Program-made: the position numbers and the translations under genes
Source: Belnapia mucosa
GTDB taxonomy: Bacteria; Pseudomonadota; Alphaproteobacteria; Acetobacterales; Acetobacteraceae
Length of the DNA stretch: 64,000 nucleotides
NCBI RefSeq assembly: GCF_016775475.1
Contig: NZ_JAEUXJ010000003.1
Coordinates: 186,001 to 250,000 of the forward strand
Reading direction: 5' to 3'
Shown: positions 52,259-61,054 of the stretch, piece by piece
Numbering within the stretch: position 1 is the stretch's first letter
How the letters are laid out: every line of letters begins with the position of its first letter
The notes under the pieces: model-generated
Database searches by the model: none
What the model saw: the letters and a program-made list of their open reading frames with translations, nothing else
Told to the model about the DNA's origin: nothing

Positions 52259-52750
52259 ATGCGACTTTCCACCAGAGGACGCTATGCCGTGATGGCGATG
52301 GTGGAGCTGGCGACCCGTCAGGGCGGCTGCGGCATCACGGGAAAGCCAGGATTTCCGCCAGCCCGGCCGGTGTCGCTGGCCGATATCGCCCAGGGCCAGC
52401 ATCTCTCGGTCGCTTATCTCGAACAGTTGTTCGGTCATCTGCGTCGGGCCGGGCTCGTTGCCTCGGCGCGCGGGCCGGGTGGCGGCTACCGCCTGGCCCG
52501 GCCGCCGGGCGAGATCGCCATGGGCGAGATCGTCGAGGCGGTGGACGAGCCGCTGCGGGCAACCCGCTGCGAGGAGGGCTCGCCCGGCTGCCTCGCCGGC
52601 CAGCGCTGCCTGACCCATGACCTGTGGGAGGAGTTGGGCGAGCAGATCCGCCTCTTCCTCGCCCATGTGACGCTGGAGGATGTGATCGCCGGCCGCATCG
52701 CCGGCCGGGCCCAGCCGCCGGGGCTCCAGCCGCCCGCGCCTCTCCCATGA
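52259..52750 (+). CDS. iscR: Rrf2/IscR family iron-sulfur regulator
   Basis: 163-residue Rrf2-type winged-helix regulator. MRLSTRGRYAVMAMVELA starts as in IscR, and LSVAYLEQLFGHLRRAGLVASARGPGGGYRLARPPGEI is the DNA-binding part. Cysteines 104, 111 and 117 and His120 occupy the [2Fe-2S] ligand positions, but the first spacing is six residues instead of the usual five. An extra loop (residues 21-37, QGGCGITGKPGFPPARP) interrupts the N-terminal helix. Its stop overlaps the start of a cysteine desulfurase gene, so it heads an operon. Confidence 0.92.
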   Translation: MRLSTRGRYAVMAMVELATRQGGCGITGKPGFPPARPVSLADIAQGQHLSVAYLEQLFGHLRRAGLVASARGPGGGYRLARPPGEIAMGEIVEAVDEPLRATRCEEGSPGCLAGQRCLTHDLWEELGEQIRLFLAHVTLEDVIAGRIAGRAQPPGLQPPAPLP

Positions 52751-53826
52751 CCCCGCTCTATCTGGATGCGAATGCGACCGAGCGGCTGCGCCCGGTGGCC
52801 CGGGCGGCGGTGATCGCGGCGCTGGAGGCGGGCGGCAACCCGTCCTCGGTCCATGGCGACGGCCGGGCGGCGCGGCGCCGGCTGGAGGAGGCGCGGGAGA
52901 GGGTCGCGGCCCGCTTCGGCGCCCGGCCGGCCGATACGGTCTTCACCGCCGGCGGGACGGAGGCGAATGCCCTGGCCATCGCCGGCCTCGGCCGCGGCCG
53001 GCGGGTGCTGGTCGGCGCCACCGAGCATCCGGCGGTGCTGGCCGCGGCCGGACCGGCAGCGGAGGTTGTCCCCGTGCTGGCGGATGGCCGGGCCGATCTG
53101 GCGGCGCTGGAGCGGATGCTGGCCTCCGGCCCCCCGGCCCTGCTCTGCCTGATGGCCGCCAACAACGAGACCGGGGTGCTGCACCCGATCGCCGAGGCCG
53201 CCGCGCTCTGCCGCGCCCATGGCGCGCTGCTGCATATGGATGCGGTGCAGGCTGCGGGGCGGGGGCCGCTGCCGGGGGGCGCCGATAGCTGGGCCATCTC
53301 CGGCCACAAGCTCGGCGGCCCGCCGGGGGCCGGGGCCCTGCTGCTGCGGCCGGGGCTCGACCTGCCGGCGCTGATCGCCGGCGGCGGGCAGGAACGCGGC
53401 CGGCGCGGCGGGACGGAGCCGCTGCCGGCCATCGCCGGCCTCGGCGCCGCCCAGGCGGCACCGGGGGAAGCCGCAAGGCTGGCCGCCCTGCGCGACCGGA
53501 TCGAGGCCGGGCTGGCCGGCCGCGCGATCATCGCCGGGGCCGGGGTGCCGCGGCTGCCGAATACCAGCTGCATCATCCTGCCCGGCGTCGCGGCGGAGAC
53601 GCAGGTGATCGCGCTCGACCTCATGGGCGTCCGGGTCTCGGCCGGGGCGGCCTGTTCCTCGGGCAAGGTGGCGCGCAGCCCGGTGCTGGCGGCGATGGGG
53701 CTCGGCGACCTGGCCGGCTGCGGCATCCGCGTCTCCCTGCCCTGGGATGCGCCGGAGGATGCGCCGGAGCGATTCCTCGATGCCTGGGCAGCCATGCGAA
53801 GCCGGCTCTCCAAAAACGCGGCCTGA
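52747..53826 (+). CDS. Cysteine desulfurase-like aminotransferase class V (copy 1)
   Basis: 359-residue PLP enzyme of the NifS/IscS type. SGHKLGGPPG gives the PLP lysine Lys188, and SAGAACSSGK the catalytic loop with Cys303. The motifs SSVHGDGRAARRRLEEAR and ANNETG also match. It is shorter and more divergent than the next gene. The ATG overlaps the iscR stop. Known pairs in alphaproteobacteria place two such genes behind iscR; the second copy probably carries the main desulfurase activity. Confidence 0.93.
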   Translation: MTPLYLDANATERLRPVARAAVIAALEAGGNPSSVHGDGRAARRRLEEARERVAARFGARPADTVFTAGGTEANALAIAGLGRGRRVLVGATEHPAVLAAAGPAAEVVPVLADGRADLAALERMLASGPPALLCLMAANNETGVLHPIAEAAALCRAHGALLHMDAVQAAGRGPLPGGADSWAISGHKLGGPPGAGALLLRPGLDLPALIAGGGQERGRRGGTEPLPAIAGLGAAQAAPGEAARLAALRDRIEAGLAGRAIIAGAGVPRLPNTSCIILPGVAAETQVIALDLMGVRVSAGAACSSGKVARSPVLAAMGLGDLAGCGIRVSLPWDAPEDAPERFLDAWAAMRSRLSKNAA

Positions 53827-53843
53827 GGGGCCAAACTCAGCGC

Positions 53844-55019
53844 ATGCGCCCGAACCGCCCCGTCTATCTCGACAACCACGCCACCACGCCGGTCGATCCC
53901 CGGGTGCTGGCCGCCATGCGCCCCTGGTGGGAGGAGAATTTCGCCAACCCCCATAGCGTCGAGCACGCCATGGGCCGCGAGGCCGAGGAGGCGGTGGAAG
54001 CCGCGCGCACCGAGCTGGCGGAGGTGGTCGGCGCCGAGCCGCGGGAGATCGTGCTCACCTCCGGCGCCACCGAATCCAACAACCTGGCAATCAAGGGCGC
54101 CGCCCGCTTTGCCGCCGGCCAGGGCACGGAGCGGCGGCGGATCGTGACGCTCGCCACCGAGCATAAATGCGTCCTGGAAAGCGTCCGCGACCTCGCCGCC
54201 GAGGGGTTCGAGCCGGTGCTGCTGCCGGTCGGGCCGGATGGCCTGCTCGACCTCGACCTGCTGCGGCGCGAGGTGGATGAGCGGACCCTGCTGGTCTCGG
54301 TCATGGCGGTGAACAACGAGATCGGGGTGGTGCAGGACCTGGAAGCGATCGGCGGCATCGCCAAGACCGCCGGCGCGCTGTTCCACACCGATGCGGCGCA
54401 GGCGGCGGGACGCATTCCGCTCGATGTCGGGGCGATCGGGGCCGACCTGCTCTCGCTCTCGGGGCACAAGATCTATGGGCCGAAGGGGATCGGCGCGCTC
54501 TATGTCCGGCGCCGGCCGCGGGTGCGGCTCGCGCCGCTGTTTTCCGGCGGCGGGCAGGAACGCGGCTTCCGCTCCGGCACCCTGCCAGCGCCGCTGGTGG
54601 TCGGGCTCGGCGAGGCGGCGCGGATCGCGGCGACCGAGGCGCTGCTGGATGCCGGCCGCATCGCCGGCCAGCGGGACCGCTTCCTCGAGGCCCTGCGGGC
54701 CGAGGTGCCGGAGATCCGGGTGAATGGCAGCCGGGAGCGGCGGGTCGCGGGCAACCTGAACCTCACCTTCCCCGGCCCGGTCGATGCCCAGGCGATCATG
54801 GCGGCGGCGCCGGAAGTCTGCGTCTCCACCGGCTCGGCCTGTTCCTCGGCCGCGGTCGAGCCCTCCTATGTGCTCCGCGCGCTCGGGATTCCGGAGGCGG
54901 AGGCGCGCGCCACCTTGCGGATCGGGATCGGCCGCTTTACCTCGCCCGCTGATGCGGACCGGGCCGCTGCGGCGCTGGCCGCCGGCTGGCGTCAGGCCAT
55001 GGCAGGAGCGCGCGGATAG
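53844..55019 (+). CDS. iscS: Cysteine desulfurase IscS
   Basis: 391-residue PLP enzyme that takes sulfur from L-cysteine for iron-sulfur clusters and tRNA thiolation. VYLDNHATTPVDPRVLAAM starts like IscS, SGHKIYGPKG places the PLP Lys209, and STGSACSSAAVEP gives catalytic Cys333. GGGQERGFRSGT is another hallmark. It lies 17 bases behind copy 1 and directly abuts the ferredoxin gene. Confidence 0.96.
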   Translation: MRPNRPVYLDNHATTPVDPRVLAAMRPWWEENFANPHSVEHAMGREAEEAVEAARTELAEVVGAEPREIVLTSGATESNNLAIKGAARFAAGQGTERRRIVTLATEHKCVLESVRDLAAEGFEPVLLPVGPDGLLDLDLLRREVDERTLLVSVMAVNNEIGVVQDLEAIGGIAKTAGALFHTDAAQAAGRIPLDVGAIGADLLSLSGHKIYGPKGIGALYVRRRPRVRLAPLFSGGGQERGFRSGTLPAPLVVGLGEAARIAATEALLDAGRIAGQRDRFLEALRAEVPEIRVNGSRERRVAGNLNLTFPGPVDAQAIMAAAPEVCVSTGSACSSAAVEPSYVLRALGIPEAEARATLRIGIGRFTSPADADRAAAALAAGWRQAMAGARG

Positions 55020-55349
55020 ATGCCCAGGATGACCTTCGTCGAGCGTGACGGCACGAAGCGCGAGGTGGATGCGCCGCTCGGCCTTTCGGTCCTTGAGATC
55101 GCGCACAAGCATGGCGTCGATATCGAGGGCGCCTGCGAGGGCTCGCTCGCCTGCTCGACCTGCCATGTGATCGTCGATCCCTCCTGGTTCGGCAAGCTGG
55201 CCTCCCCGACCGAGGATGAGGAGGACATGCTCGACCTCGCCTTCGACCTGCAGGAGACGAGCCGGCTGGGCTGTCAACTCATCATGACCGAGGCGCTGGA
55301 CGGGCTGGTGGTGAAGCTGCCCTCCGGCACGCGGAATGCCGGTGGGTAG
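55020..55349 (+). CDS. fdx: ISC-type [2Fe-2S] ferredoxin
   Basis: 109-residue adrenodoxin-like ferredoxin. Cysteines 39, 45, 48 and 85 give the C-x5-C-x2-C...C pattern ([14 protein letters not shown] and SRLGCQLI). The start codon follows the iscS stop without a gap. It supplies electrons for cluster assembly by the ISC system; iscU, iscA, hscA and hscB are not next to it. Confidence 0.95.
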   Translation: MPRMTFVERDGTKREVDAPLGLSVLEIAHKHGVDIEGACEGSLACSTCHVIVDPSWFGKLASPTEDEEDMLDLAFDLQETSRLGCQLIMTEALDGLVVKLPSGTRNAGG

Positions 55350-56034
55350 GGATCCGGGTGATTTCGGGGCCGAGGGCGGGCTGTTCCGGCAGCTCCGCGC
55401 CGCCTCGGCCGGGGCCTGGGAGGCCTATGTCTGGCACCCCTTCGTGCAGGGGCTCACGGATGGCACGCTGCCGCTGCCGGCCTTCCGCCACTACCTGATC
55501 CAGGACTACCTCTTCCTGATCCATTTCGCCCGGGCCGAGGCGCTGGCCGTCTTCAAGGCGGAGAGCCTGGCGGCGATGCGGGAGAAGGCGGCGGCCATCA
55601 CCGCCATCCTGGCCGAGACCGAGCTGCATCTCCGCTACTGCGCCGAGTGGGGCCTGGACGAGGCGGCGGTGCGGGCGGTGCCCGAGACGGCCGAGACCGT
55701 CAGCTATACCCGCTATGTGATCGATCGTGGCCTCGCCGGCGACATCCTCGACCTGGAGGTGGCGCTGGCGCCCTGCACGGTCGGTTATGGCGAGGTGGCG
55801 CGGCGAATCCTGGCCGACCCGCGGCGGCGCGCCGCGGGCAATCCCTATCAGAGCTGGATCGATATGTACGCCTCGGCCGATTATCAGGCGCTGGCCCGCG
55901 GCGCCGCGGCGCGGATCGACGCGCTGGGCGAGAGCCATGGCGGGACGGCGCGGCTGGCCTCGCTCTCCGCCACCTTCGGGGAGGCGGCGCGGCTGGAGGC
56001 CGCCTTCTGGCAGCAGGGTCTGGACGCCGCCTGA
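55336..56034 (+). CDS. TenA/thiaminase II family protein
   Basis: 232-residue protein. [39 protein letters not shown] begins the TenA fold, and [15 protein letters not shown] holds the active-site cysteine. TenA salvages thiamine pyrimidine by hydrolysing aminopyrimidine. The start ATG 55336 lies inside the ferredoxin gene (14-base overlap), and GTG 55342 is another candidate. The stop TGA shares its last base with the mnmA ATG. Confidence 0.92.
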   Translation: MPVGRDPGDFGAEGGLFRQLRAASAGAWEAYVWHPFVQGLTDGTLPLPAFRHYLIQDYLFLIHFARAEALAVFKAESLAAMREKAAAITAILAETELHLRYCAEWGLDEAAVRAVPETAETVSYTRYVIDRGLAGDILDLEVALAPCTVGYGEVARRILADPRRRAAGNPYQSWIDMYASADYQALARGAAARIDALGESHGGTARLASLSATFGEAARLEAAFWQQGLDAA

Positions 56035-57110
56035 TGCGCATCCTGGTAGCCATGTCGGGCGGCGTCGACAGCAGCGTGGTCGCCGGCCTCCTCAAGGAGG
56101 AGGGGCATGAGGTGATCGGCGCCACCCTCCAGCTCTACGACCATGGCGCGGCGACCAGCCGCAAGGGATCCTGCTGCGCCGGGCAGGACATCCATGATGC
56201 CCGCCGCGTCGCCGATACGCTCGACATCCCGCATTACGTGCTGGACCGCGAGAGCCGCTTCCGCGACGCCGTGGTCCAGGATTTCGCCGACAGCTATGCC
56301 CGCGGCGAGACGCCGATCCCCTGCGTCCGCTGCAACCAGACGGTGAAGTTCGAGGATCTGGTCGGCCTGGCCCGCGACCTGGGCGCCGAGGCGCTGGCGA
56401 CCGGCCACTACGCCCGCCGCGTCGAGGGCGCTGGCGGCGCGGAGCTGCACCGGGCCGCCGATCCGGCGCGGGACCAGAGCTACTTCCTGTTTGCCACCAC
56501 GCGGGAGCAGCTGGAATTCTGCCGCTTCCCGCTGGGCGGGATGGCGGACAAGGCGGCGGTGCGGGCGGCGGCGGCGCGGCTCGGCCTTTCGGTCGCCGAG
56601 AAGCCGGACAGCCAGGATATCTGCTTCGTGCCCGAGGGCCGCTATTCCGATGTGGTGGCGAAGTTCCGCCCCGATGCCGCCGAGCCGGGCGAGATCGTCC
56701 ATCTCGATGGCCGGGTGCTCGGCCGCCATGCCGGCATTGCCCGCTACACGGTCGGCCAGGGGCGCGGCCTCGGCCAGGCCTCGCGCGATGGGGACCAGCC
56801 GCTCTATGTCGCGGCGGTGGATGCCGGGCGGCGGCGGGTGGTGGTCGGGCCGCGCACCGCCCTGCCCCAGGCGGAGATCGCGGTGGAGGCGGTAAACTGG
56901 CTGGACGCCCCGTCGGCGGTGCCCCGCCCCTGCCAGGTGAAGCTCCGCGCGCGGGAGGCACCGCAGCCGGCCCTGGCCGAATGGGATGCGGCGAGCGGCC
57001 AGCTCCGCATCCGACCGGAGGCGCCGGCCATTGCCGCGCCGGGCCAGGCCTGCGTTCTCTATGACGGGGACCGGGTGCTGGGCGGCGGCTTCATCCGGAG
57101 GGCGGCATGA
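56034..57110 (+). CDS. mnmA: tRNA 2-thiouridine(34) synthase MnmA
   Basis: 358-residue enzyme that puts sulfur on the wobble uridine of tRNA-Lys, -Glu and -Gln. [14 protein letters not shown] is the ATP pyrophosphatase P-loop, IPCVRCNQ gives catalytic Cys100 and DSQDICFV the second catalytic Cys197. The GHYARR and PLYV segments are typical. It receives sulfur from IscS, and its place downstream of two desulfurase genes fits that flow. Coupled to tenA (TGATG) and to the next small gene (ATGA). Confidence 0.97.
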   Translation: MRILVAMSGGVDSSVVAGLLKEEGHEVIGATLQLYDHGAATSRKGSCCAGQDIHDARRVADTLDIPHYVLDRESRFRDAVVQDFADSYARGETPIPCVRCNQTVKFEDLVGLARDLGAEALATGHYARRVEGAGGAELHRAADPARDQSYFLFATTREQLEFCRFPLGGMADKAAVRAAAARLGLSVAEKPDSQDICFVPEGRYSDVVAKFRPDAAEPGEIVHLDGRVLGRHAGIARYTVGQGRGLGQASRDGDQPLYVAAVDAGRRRVVVGPRTALPQAEIAVEAVNWLDAPSAVPRPCQVKLRAREAPQPALAEWDAASGQLRIRPEAPAIAAPGQACVLYDGDRVLGGGFIRRAA

Positions 57111-57448
57111 AGCGCGGACGGACGCCGCGCGGCGGCGGCAAGCGCGAGGCCCGCCGCGCCGCACAGCCCGAGGCGGGCGAGCTGACTTCGCTGCGCGCGG
57201 CCCTGGCCGCGGCGGAAGCCAAGATTCGCCGGATGGAGGATGAGGGGCTGGACGCCTTCGCCCGGCGCCGGATCGCGGAGCTTGAGGCCGGCCAGCTGGT
57301 GGCGCGCGGCCAGGCGGTGGAAGCGGCGGTGGCCAAGTCCCGCGCCGAGGGCGAGCTGCAGGCGCTGCGCAATGCCATCGGCAAGGCACCAGGCTTGAAT
57401 GGCTGGCTGCTGCGGCGGGCGATGCGGCGGATGGGGGGTGGTACCTGA
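57107..57448 (+). CDS. Small basic coiled-coil protein
   Basis: 113-residue protein of unknown function. The N-terminal 25 residues are Arg/Lys/Gly-rich, then a helix of about 60 residues with alternating Ala/Glu/Arg ([41 protein letters not shown]) suggests a coiled coil. The ATG overlaps the mnmA stop as ATGA. Its last ten bases lie over the 3' end of a tRNA gene on the other strand. No domain recognised. Confidence 0.65.
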   Translation: MKRGRTPRGGGKREARRAAQPEAGELTSLRAALAAAEAKIRRMEDEGLDAFARRRIAELEAGQLVARGQAVEAAVAKSRAEGELQALRNAIGKAPGLNGWLLRRAMRRMGGGT

Positions 57449-57515
57449 GGCCGGACTTGAACCGGCGACCCCGGCATTATGAGTGCCGTGCTCTAACCAG
57501 CTGAGCTACCCAGGC
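57439..57515 (-). tRNA. tRNA-Met (CAT)
   Basis: 77-nt tRNA read from the minus strand, with CCA encoded. Acceptor GCCTGGG pairs with CTCAGGT (G-U at both 1:72 and 6:67), and the anticodon stem CGGCA/TGCCG encloses loop CTCATAA, so the anticodon is CAT (57479-57481). The T-arm GCCGG-TTCAAGT-CCGGC is intact. The loop resembles elongator tRNA-Met rather than initiator; a lysidine-modified isoleucine tRNA is not excluded. It overlaps the convergent small protein gene by ten bases. Confidence 0.93.
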
Positions 57516-57632
57516 GCGGCCGGCGATATGGCGCTTTTCCGCGCCGGATGCAAGCCGGAACCTGCCGGCGCAACTGCCCCCTCTTCGGTGCCCCTGTGGT
57601 GTCCGCCCGCCAGACGTTCTATAGGCCCGCCC

Positions 57633-58490
57633 ATGCTGGATGGATCCGGACTACCCCAGGCGATGCCCGCAACGACCTATATCTTCGATGCGGCGGAGCC
57701 GCGGCGCCGGGACCGGGCGCTGGCCGATCTCGACTCCGGCCTGCGCCACTGGCGGCTGCCGGTGGCGCTGGCCGCGCTCGATATCCGCAACCGCTATCGC
57801 GGCTCGGTGCTCGGCCCCTTCTGGATGACGCTCTCGACCGCGGTGATGGTGGCCGGCCTCGGGCTGCTCTATTCCTCGCTCTTCAAGATGTCGCTGGTCG
57901 AATACCTGCCCTTCCTGGCGGTCAGCCTCATCATCTGGAACACCATCAACCAGGTGGTCGCGGATGCCTGCACCAGCCTGACCAGTTCCGAGGGCATCAT
58001 CCGTCAGCTGCCCCTGCCCTACTCGGTGCATGTGCTGCGCTGCGTCTGGCGCAATGCGGTCATCGCCGCGCATAGCCTGCCCATCATCCTGGTGGTCTTC
58101 GCCGCGACCGGCGTCTGGCCGGGCTGGGGCGGGCTGCTGGCGATCCCCGGCCTGGCACTGCTCGGGGTGAATGCCTGCGCGCTGGCGCTCTTCCTCGGCA
58201 TGCTCTGCGCCCGGTTCCGCGACATCCCGCCGATCGTCGGCAGCGTGATGCAGCTCGCCTTCTTCCTCTCGCCGGTGCTGTGGCGGCCGGAGCTGCTGCA
58301 CGGCACGGCCCGCGCCTTCCTGCCGCTGAACCCCTTCTACGTGGTGATGGAGACGATCCGCGGCCCGCTGGTCGAGGGCGGGGCACCCGCCATCGTCTGG
58401 GTCTCGGCGATTGTCTACACCGCGCTCGCCGCGGCCCTCGCCTTCGTCTTCTTCGTCCGCTTCCGCGGCCGCATCGCCTTCTGGGTCTGA
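57633..58490 (+). CDS. Polysaccharide ABC transporter permease
   Basis: 285-residue membrane protein of the ABC-2 (Wzm/KpsM/TagG) type. DIRNRYRGSVLGPFWMTLSTAVMVAGLGLLYSSLFK is the hallmark start of the transmembrane domain, and LPLNPFYVVMETIRGPLV the C-terminal one. Six hydrophobic segments. ATG 57633 or 57663 are both possible and neither has a strong ribosome site. It is followed immediately by the ATPase gene, and together they export a glycan across the inner membrane. Confidence 0.9.
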   Translation: MLDGSGLPQAMPATTYIFDAAEPRRRDRALADLDSGLRHWRLPVALAALDIRNRYRGSVLGPFWMTLSTAVMVAGLGLLYSSLFKMSLVEYLPFLAVSLIIWNTINQVVADACTSLTSSEGIIRQLPLPYSVHVLRCVWRNAVIAAHSLPIILVVFAATGVWPGWGGLLAIPGLALLGVNACALALFLGMLCARFRDIPPIVGSVMQLAFFLSPVLWRPELLHGTARAFLPLNPFYVVMETIRGPLVEGGAPAIVWVSAIVYTALAAALAFVFFVRFRGRIAFWV

Positions 58491-58493
58491 GCC

Positions 58494-59225
58494 ATGCCGC
58501 ATATCCATGCCAGCGGGCTGGCCATCGAATTCCCGCTCTATCACCTCGGCGCGCGGTCCCTGAAGAAGCGCATCCTGGCCAATTCCCCGCTGCGCCTGCG
58601 CGAGGACGAGGCGAGCCGCATCGTCGTGCAGGCGCTGCGCGGGCTCGACTTCCGGATCGGCGCCGGGGAACGGGTGGCCCTGATCGGCCATAATGGCGCC
58701 GGCAAGACCACGCTGCTGCGGACCCTGGCCGGGGTCTACGAACCGGTGGCCGGCCGGCTGGAGGTCTCGGGCAGCATCGGCGCCCTGATCGACCCGAGCG
58801 CCGGAATGGACCCGAATGCCACGGGGCGGGAGAACATCGTGCTGCGCGGCCTGTTCCGCGGCCTGACCGAGGCCGAGAGCACCGGCCTCGCCGAGGAGAT
58901 CGGCGCCTTCTCGGGCCTCGCGGAATTCCTCGACGTGCCGGTGCGAACCTATTCCGCCGGCATGTCGGTCCGGCTGTCCTTCGCCACCGCGACCATCATG
59001 GACCCCGAGGTCCTGCTGATGGACGAGTGGTTCATGGCCGGCGATGCCGACTTCATGGAGAAGGCGCGGGCCAAGCTCGAGACCCTGGTGACCAAGGCCG
59101 ACATCCTGGTGCTGGCGACGCATGACATGGCCATCGTCCGGCAATGGTGCAGCCGCGTCATCCGGCTGGAGGCCGGCACCATCGTCGCGGATGGCACGGT
59201 CGAGCAGGTGCTGGGGCCAGCCTGA
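58494..59225 (+). CDS. Polysaccharide ABC transporter ATPase (Wzt/KpsT-like)
   Basis: 243-residue ATPase. GHNGAGKT at 65-72 is Walker A, YSAGM at 153-157 the short signature seen in polysaccharide exporters, and VLLMDE at 173-178 Walker B. SIGALIDPSAGMDPNATGRENI is another KpsT/Wzt feature. There is no C-terminal O-antigen-binding domain, unlike longer Wzt proteins, suggesting a capsule or lipid-linked glycan. Three bases separate it from the permease stop. Confidence 0.93.
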   Translation: MPHIHASGLAIEFPLYHLGARSLKKRILANSPLRLREDEASRIVVQALRGLDFRIGAGERVALIGHNGAGKTTLLRTLAGVYEPVAGRLEVSGSIGALIDPSAGMDPNATGRENIVLRGLFRGLTEAESTGLAEEIGAFSGLAEFLDVPVRTYSAGMSVRLSFATATIMDPEVLLMDEWFMAGDADFMEKARAKLETLVTKADILVLATHDMAIVRQWCSRVIRLEAGTIVADGTVEQVLGPA

Positions 59226-59237
59226 ACGGCCGGTCGG

Positions 59238-60953
59238 TCAGCCCCCCGCCTTCCAGGGCCGGTGCCGCGGCGGCCGCGCCGCCAGCACCGGGACAGGCCG
59301 GTCGAATTCGAGATTGGGATTGGCGAAGGGATCCCGCCGCAGCCGGTCCCCCCAGCGCTGCTGCATATGCGCGATCTCCGTGGCGAAGCGCCGCAGCTTG
59401 TCGCCCGACAGGTCATCCCCGCGCGAGGCCGATTCGCGGTGATAGAGCTCGGCATGGGGGGTCCAGAGGATGCGCTGCCCGGCTTCGCGGAGGCGGAGGC
59501 AGAGATCGATGTCGTTGAAGGCGACCCGCAGCGCCGCCGCATCCAGCCCGCCCAGGGCGAGGTAATCCGCCCGCCGCAGGGCCAGGCAGGCGCCGGTCAC
59601 GGCCACGACCTCGCGCACCAGCACCAGCGAGCCATGATGGCCGGTGGCGCCGGGCGCGGCCCCGGGCAGGTAGTGGCCGATGGTCCCGCCCGGGCCGAAG
59701 ACCACGCCGCCATGCTGCAGCGTGCCATCGGCATAGAGCAGCTTCGCCCCGACCGCGCCGACCCCCGGCCGCAGCAGGAGCGAGACCATCTCCCGCAGCC
59801 AGCCGGGGCCGATCACCTCGATATCGTTGTTCAGCAGCAGCAGCACCTCGCCGCGTGCCTCGGCGGCGGCCTGGTTGTTGAGGGCGGAGTAGTTGAAGGG
59901 TCCGGGCGCCGGCAGGATGCGGACCCGCGCATCCTGCCGCAGCCGCTCGAACAGGGCGAAGGTCTCCGGCGTCTCGCTGCCGTTGTCGAGGATGAGGATC
60001 TCGAGCGCCGGATAATCGGTGCGCTCCAGCAGGCCGGAGAGGCAGGCGGCGAGCATCGCGGCGCCGTCGCGGGTCGGGATGATGACCGAGACCAGGGGCG
60101 CCGGCTCAGGCAGGGTCAGGCGTTGGGGAGCGGTGCCGGCCGCCTGGCGCCGGTGGCAGAGAATCTGCGGGATGTGCCGGATGCGGGCCGGGCCGCAGGC
60201 GGTGGCGACGCGCCGGGCGAGGTCGTGGTCCTGGCCGCCACAGTCCAGCGCCAGCTCCCGCCGGACGATGCCCAAATGCGCGACATAGTCCTGCTGCCGC
60301 AGCAGGTCGGGATCGAAATCCGGCTTGAACCAGGGATCGCAGCGCCGGCCCGCCGCATCGAGCCTGTCCTCATCGGCATAGATCAGCGCCGCCTCGGGAT
60401 GCGCCGCCAGCTCCACCGCGACGGCGTAGAGGGCCTGTTCGGCGAGCATGGCGTCAGGCTCGACCAGGGCGAGGAATTCGCCCCGCGCCAGGGCCAGCGC
60501 CGCCTGCCCGGCCGGACGGATGCGGCTATCGGCGGCAGCCTCCTCCGCGACGACCCGCGCGGCGGCGGCGTCGCCGGCGATGCAGAGCTCCCAATGCGGG
60601 TAGAGCTGGCCGCGGAGCGAGGCGATCGCCGCCCGCAGCCCTGCGTCCGGCGCGCCCTGGGCCACCATCACCACGGAGATCAGCGGCCGTGCCGGCAGGG
60701 CGGCGATATGGGCGGCGATCGCCGCCCGGTCGGCGGCCGTCAGCGGCGGATCATGCCGCACGATCCAGGCCCGGTAGGTCGCCGGATCCTCAGGGCTGCC
60801 GGCCATGCCGCGATTCGAGGCGGGCAGGACCCGCAGGGCCCGCCGCACTGCCGCGCCGAGGCGGAGGCGCAGCGGCAGGGCCGAGCCCGGCAGCCTGTCC
60901 CACAACCAGCGCCAGGCGCGCCGCCATGCGGCAACGGATAATGATGCTGGCAC
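59238..60953 (-). CDS. Family 2 glycosyltransferase
   Basis: 571-residue enzyme with a C-terminal GT2 domain. From about residue 270, PAPLVSVIIPTRDGAAMLAACLSGLLERTDYPALEILILDNGS is the nucleotide-sugar fold, and NYSALNNQAAAEARGEVLLLLNNDIEVIGPGWL holds the DxD-like NDIE motif. The first half also looks like a degenerate GT2-like region (ISVVMVAQGAPDAGLRAAIASLRGQLYPHWELCIAGD). Similar to rhamnosyl- or galactosyltransferases of surface glycans. Divergent from the RgpF-like gene. Confidence 0.88.
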   Translation of the reverse strand: MPASLSVAAWRRAWRWLWDRLPGSALPLRLRLGAAVRRALRVLPASNRGMAGSPEDPATYRAWIVRHDPPLTAADRAAIAAHIAALPARPLISVVMVAQGAPDAGLRAAIASLRGQLYPHWELCIAGDAAAARVVAEEAAADSRIRPAGQAALALARGEFLALVEPDAMLAEQALYAVAVELAAHPEAALIYADEDRLDAAGRRCDPWFKPDFDPDLLRQQDYVAHLGIVRRELALDCGGQDHDLARRVATACGPARIRHIPQILCHRRQAAGTAPQRLTLPEPAPLVSVIIPTRDGAAMLAACLSGLLERTDYPALEILILDNGSETPETFALFERLRQDARVRILPAPGPFNYSALNNQAAAEARGEVLLLLNNDIEVIGPGWLREMVSLLLRPGVGAVGAKLLYADGTLQHGGVVFGPGGTIGHYLPGAAPGATGHHGSLVLVREVVAVTGACLALRRADYLALGGLDAAALRVAFNDIDLCLRLREAGQRILWTPHAELYHRESASRGDDLSGDKLRRFATEIAHMQQRWGDRLRRDPFANPNLEFDRPVPVLAARPPRHRPWKAGG

Positions 60954-61054
60954 GGTCGGTCCTTGGCGCTGCGGGCTGGCCCCTTCTTGGCATCGGGCCC
61001 GGTTGCGACCAAGACGTCACGCGCCTGCCCACTGCTGGGATCAACGCCTCGGCC

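Noticed and set aside
59262..60941. Long plus-strand frame opposite the family 2 glycosyltransferase
   Set aside because: No domain signal and typical antisense composition; the real gene is on the minus strand.
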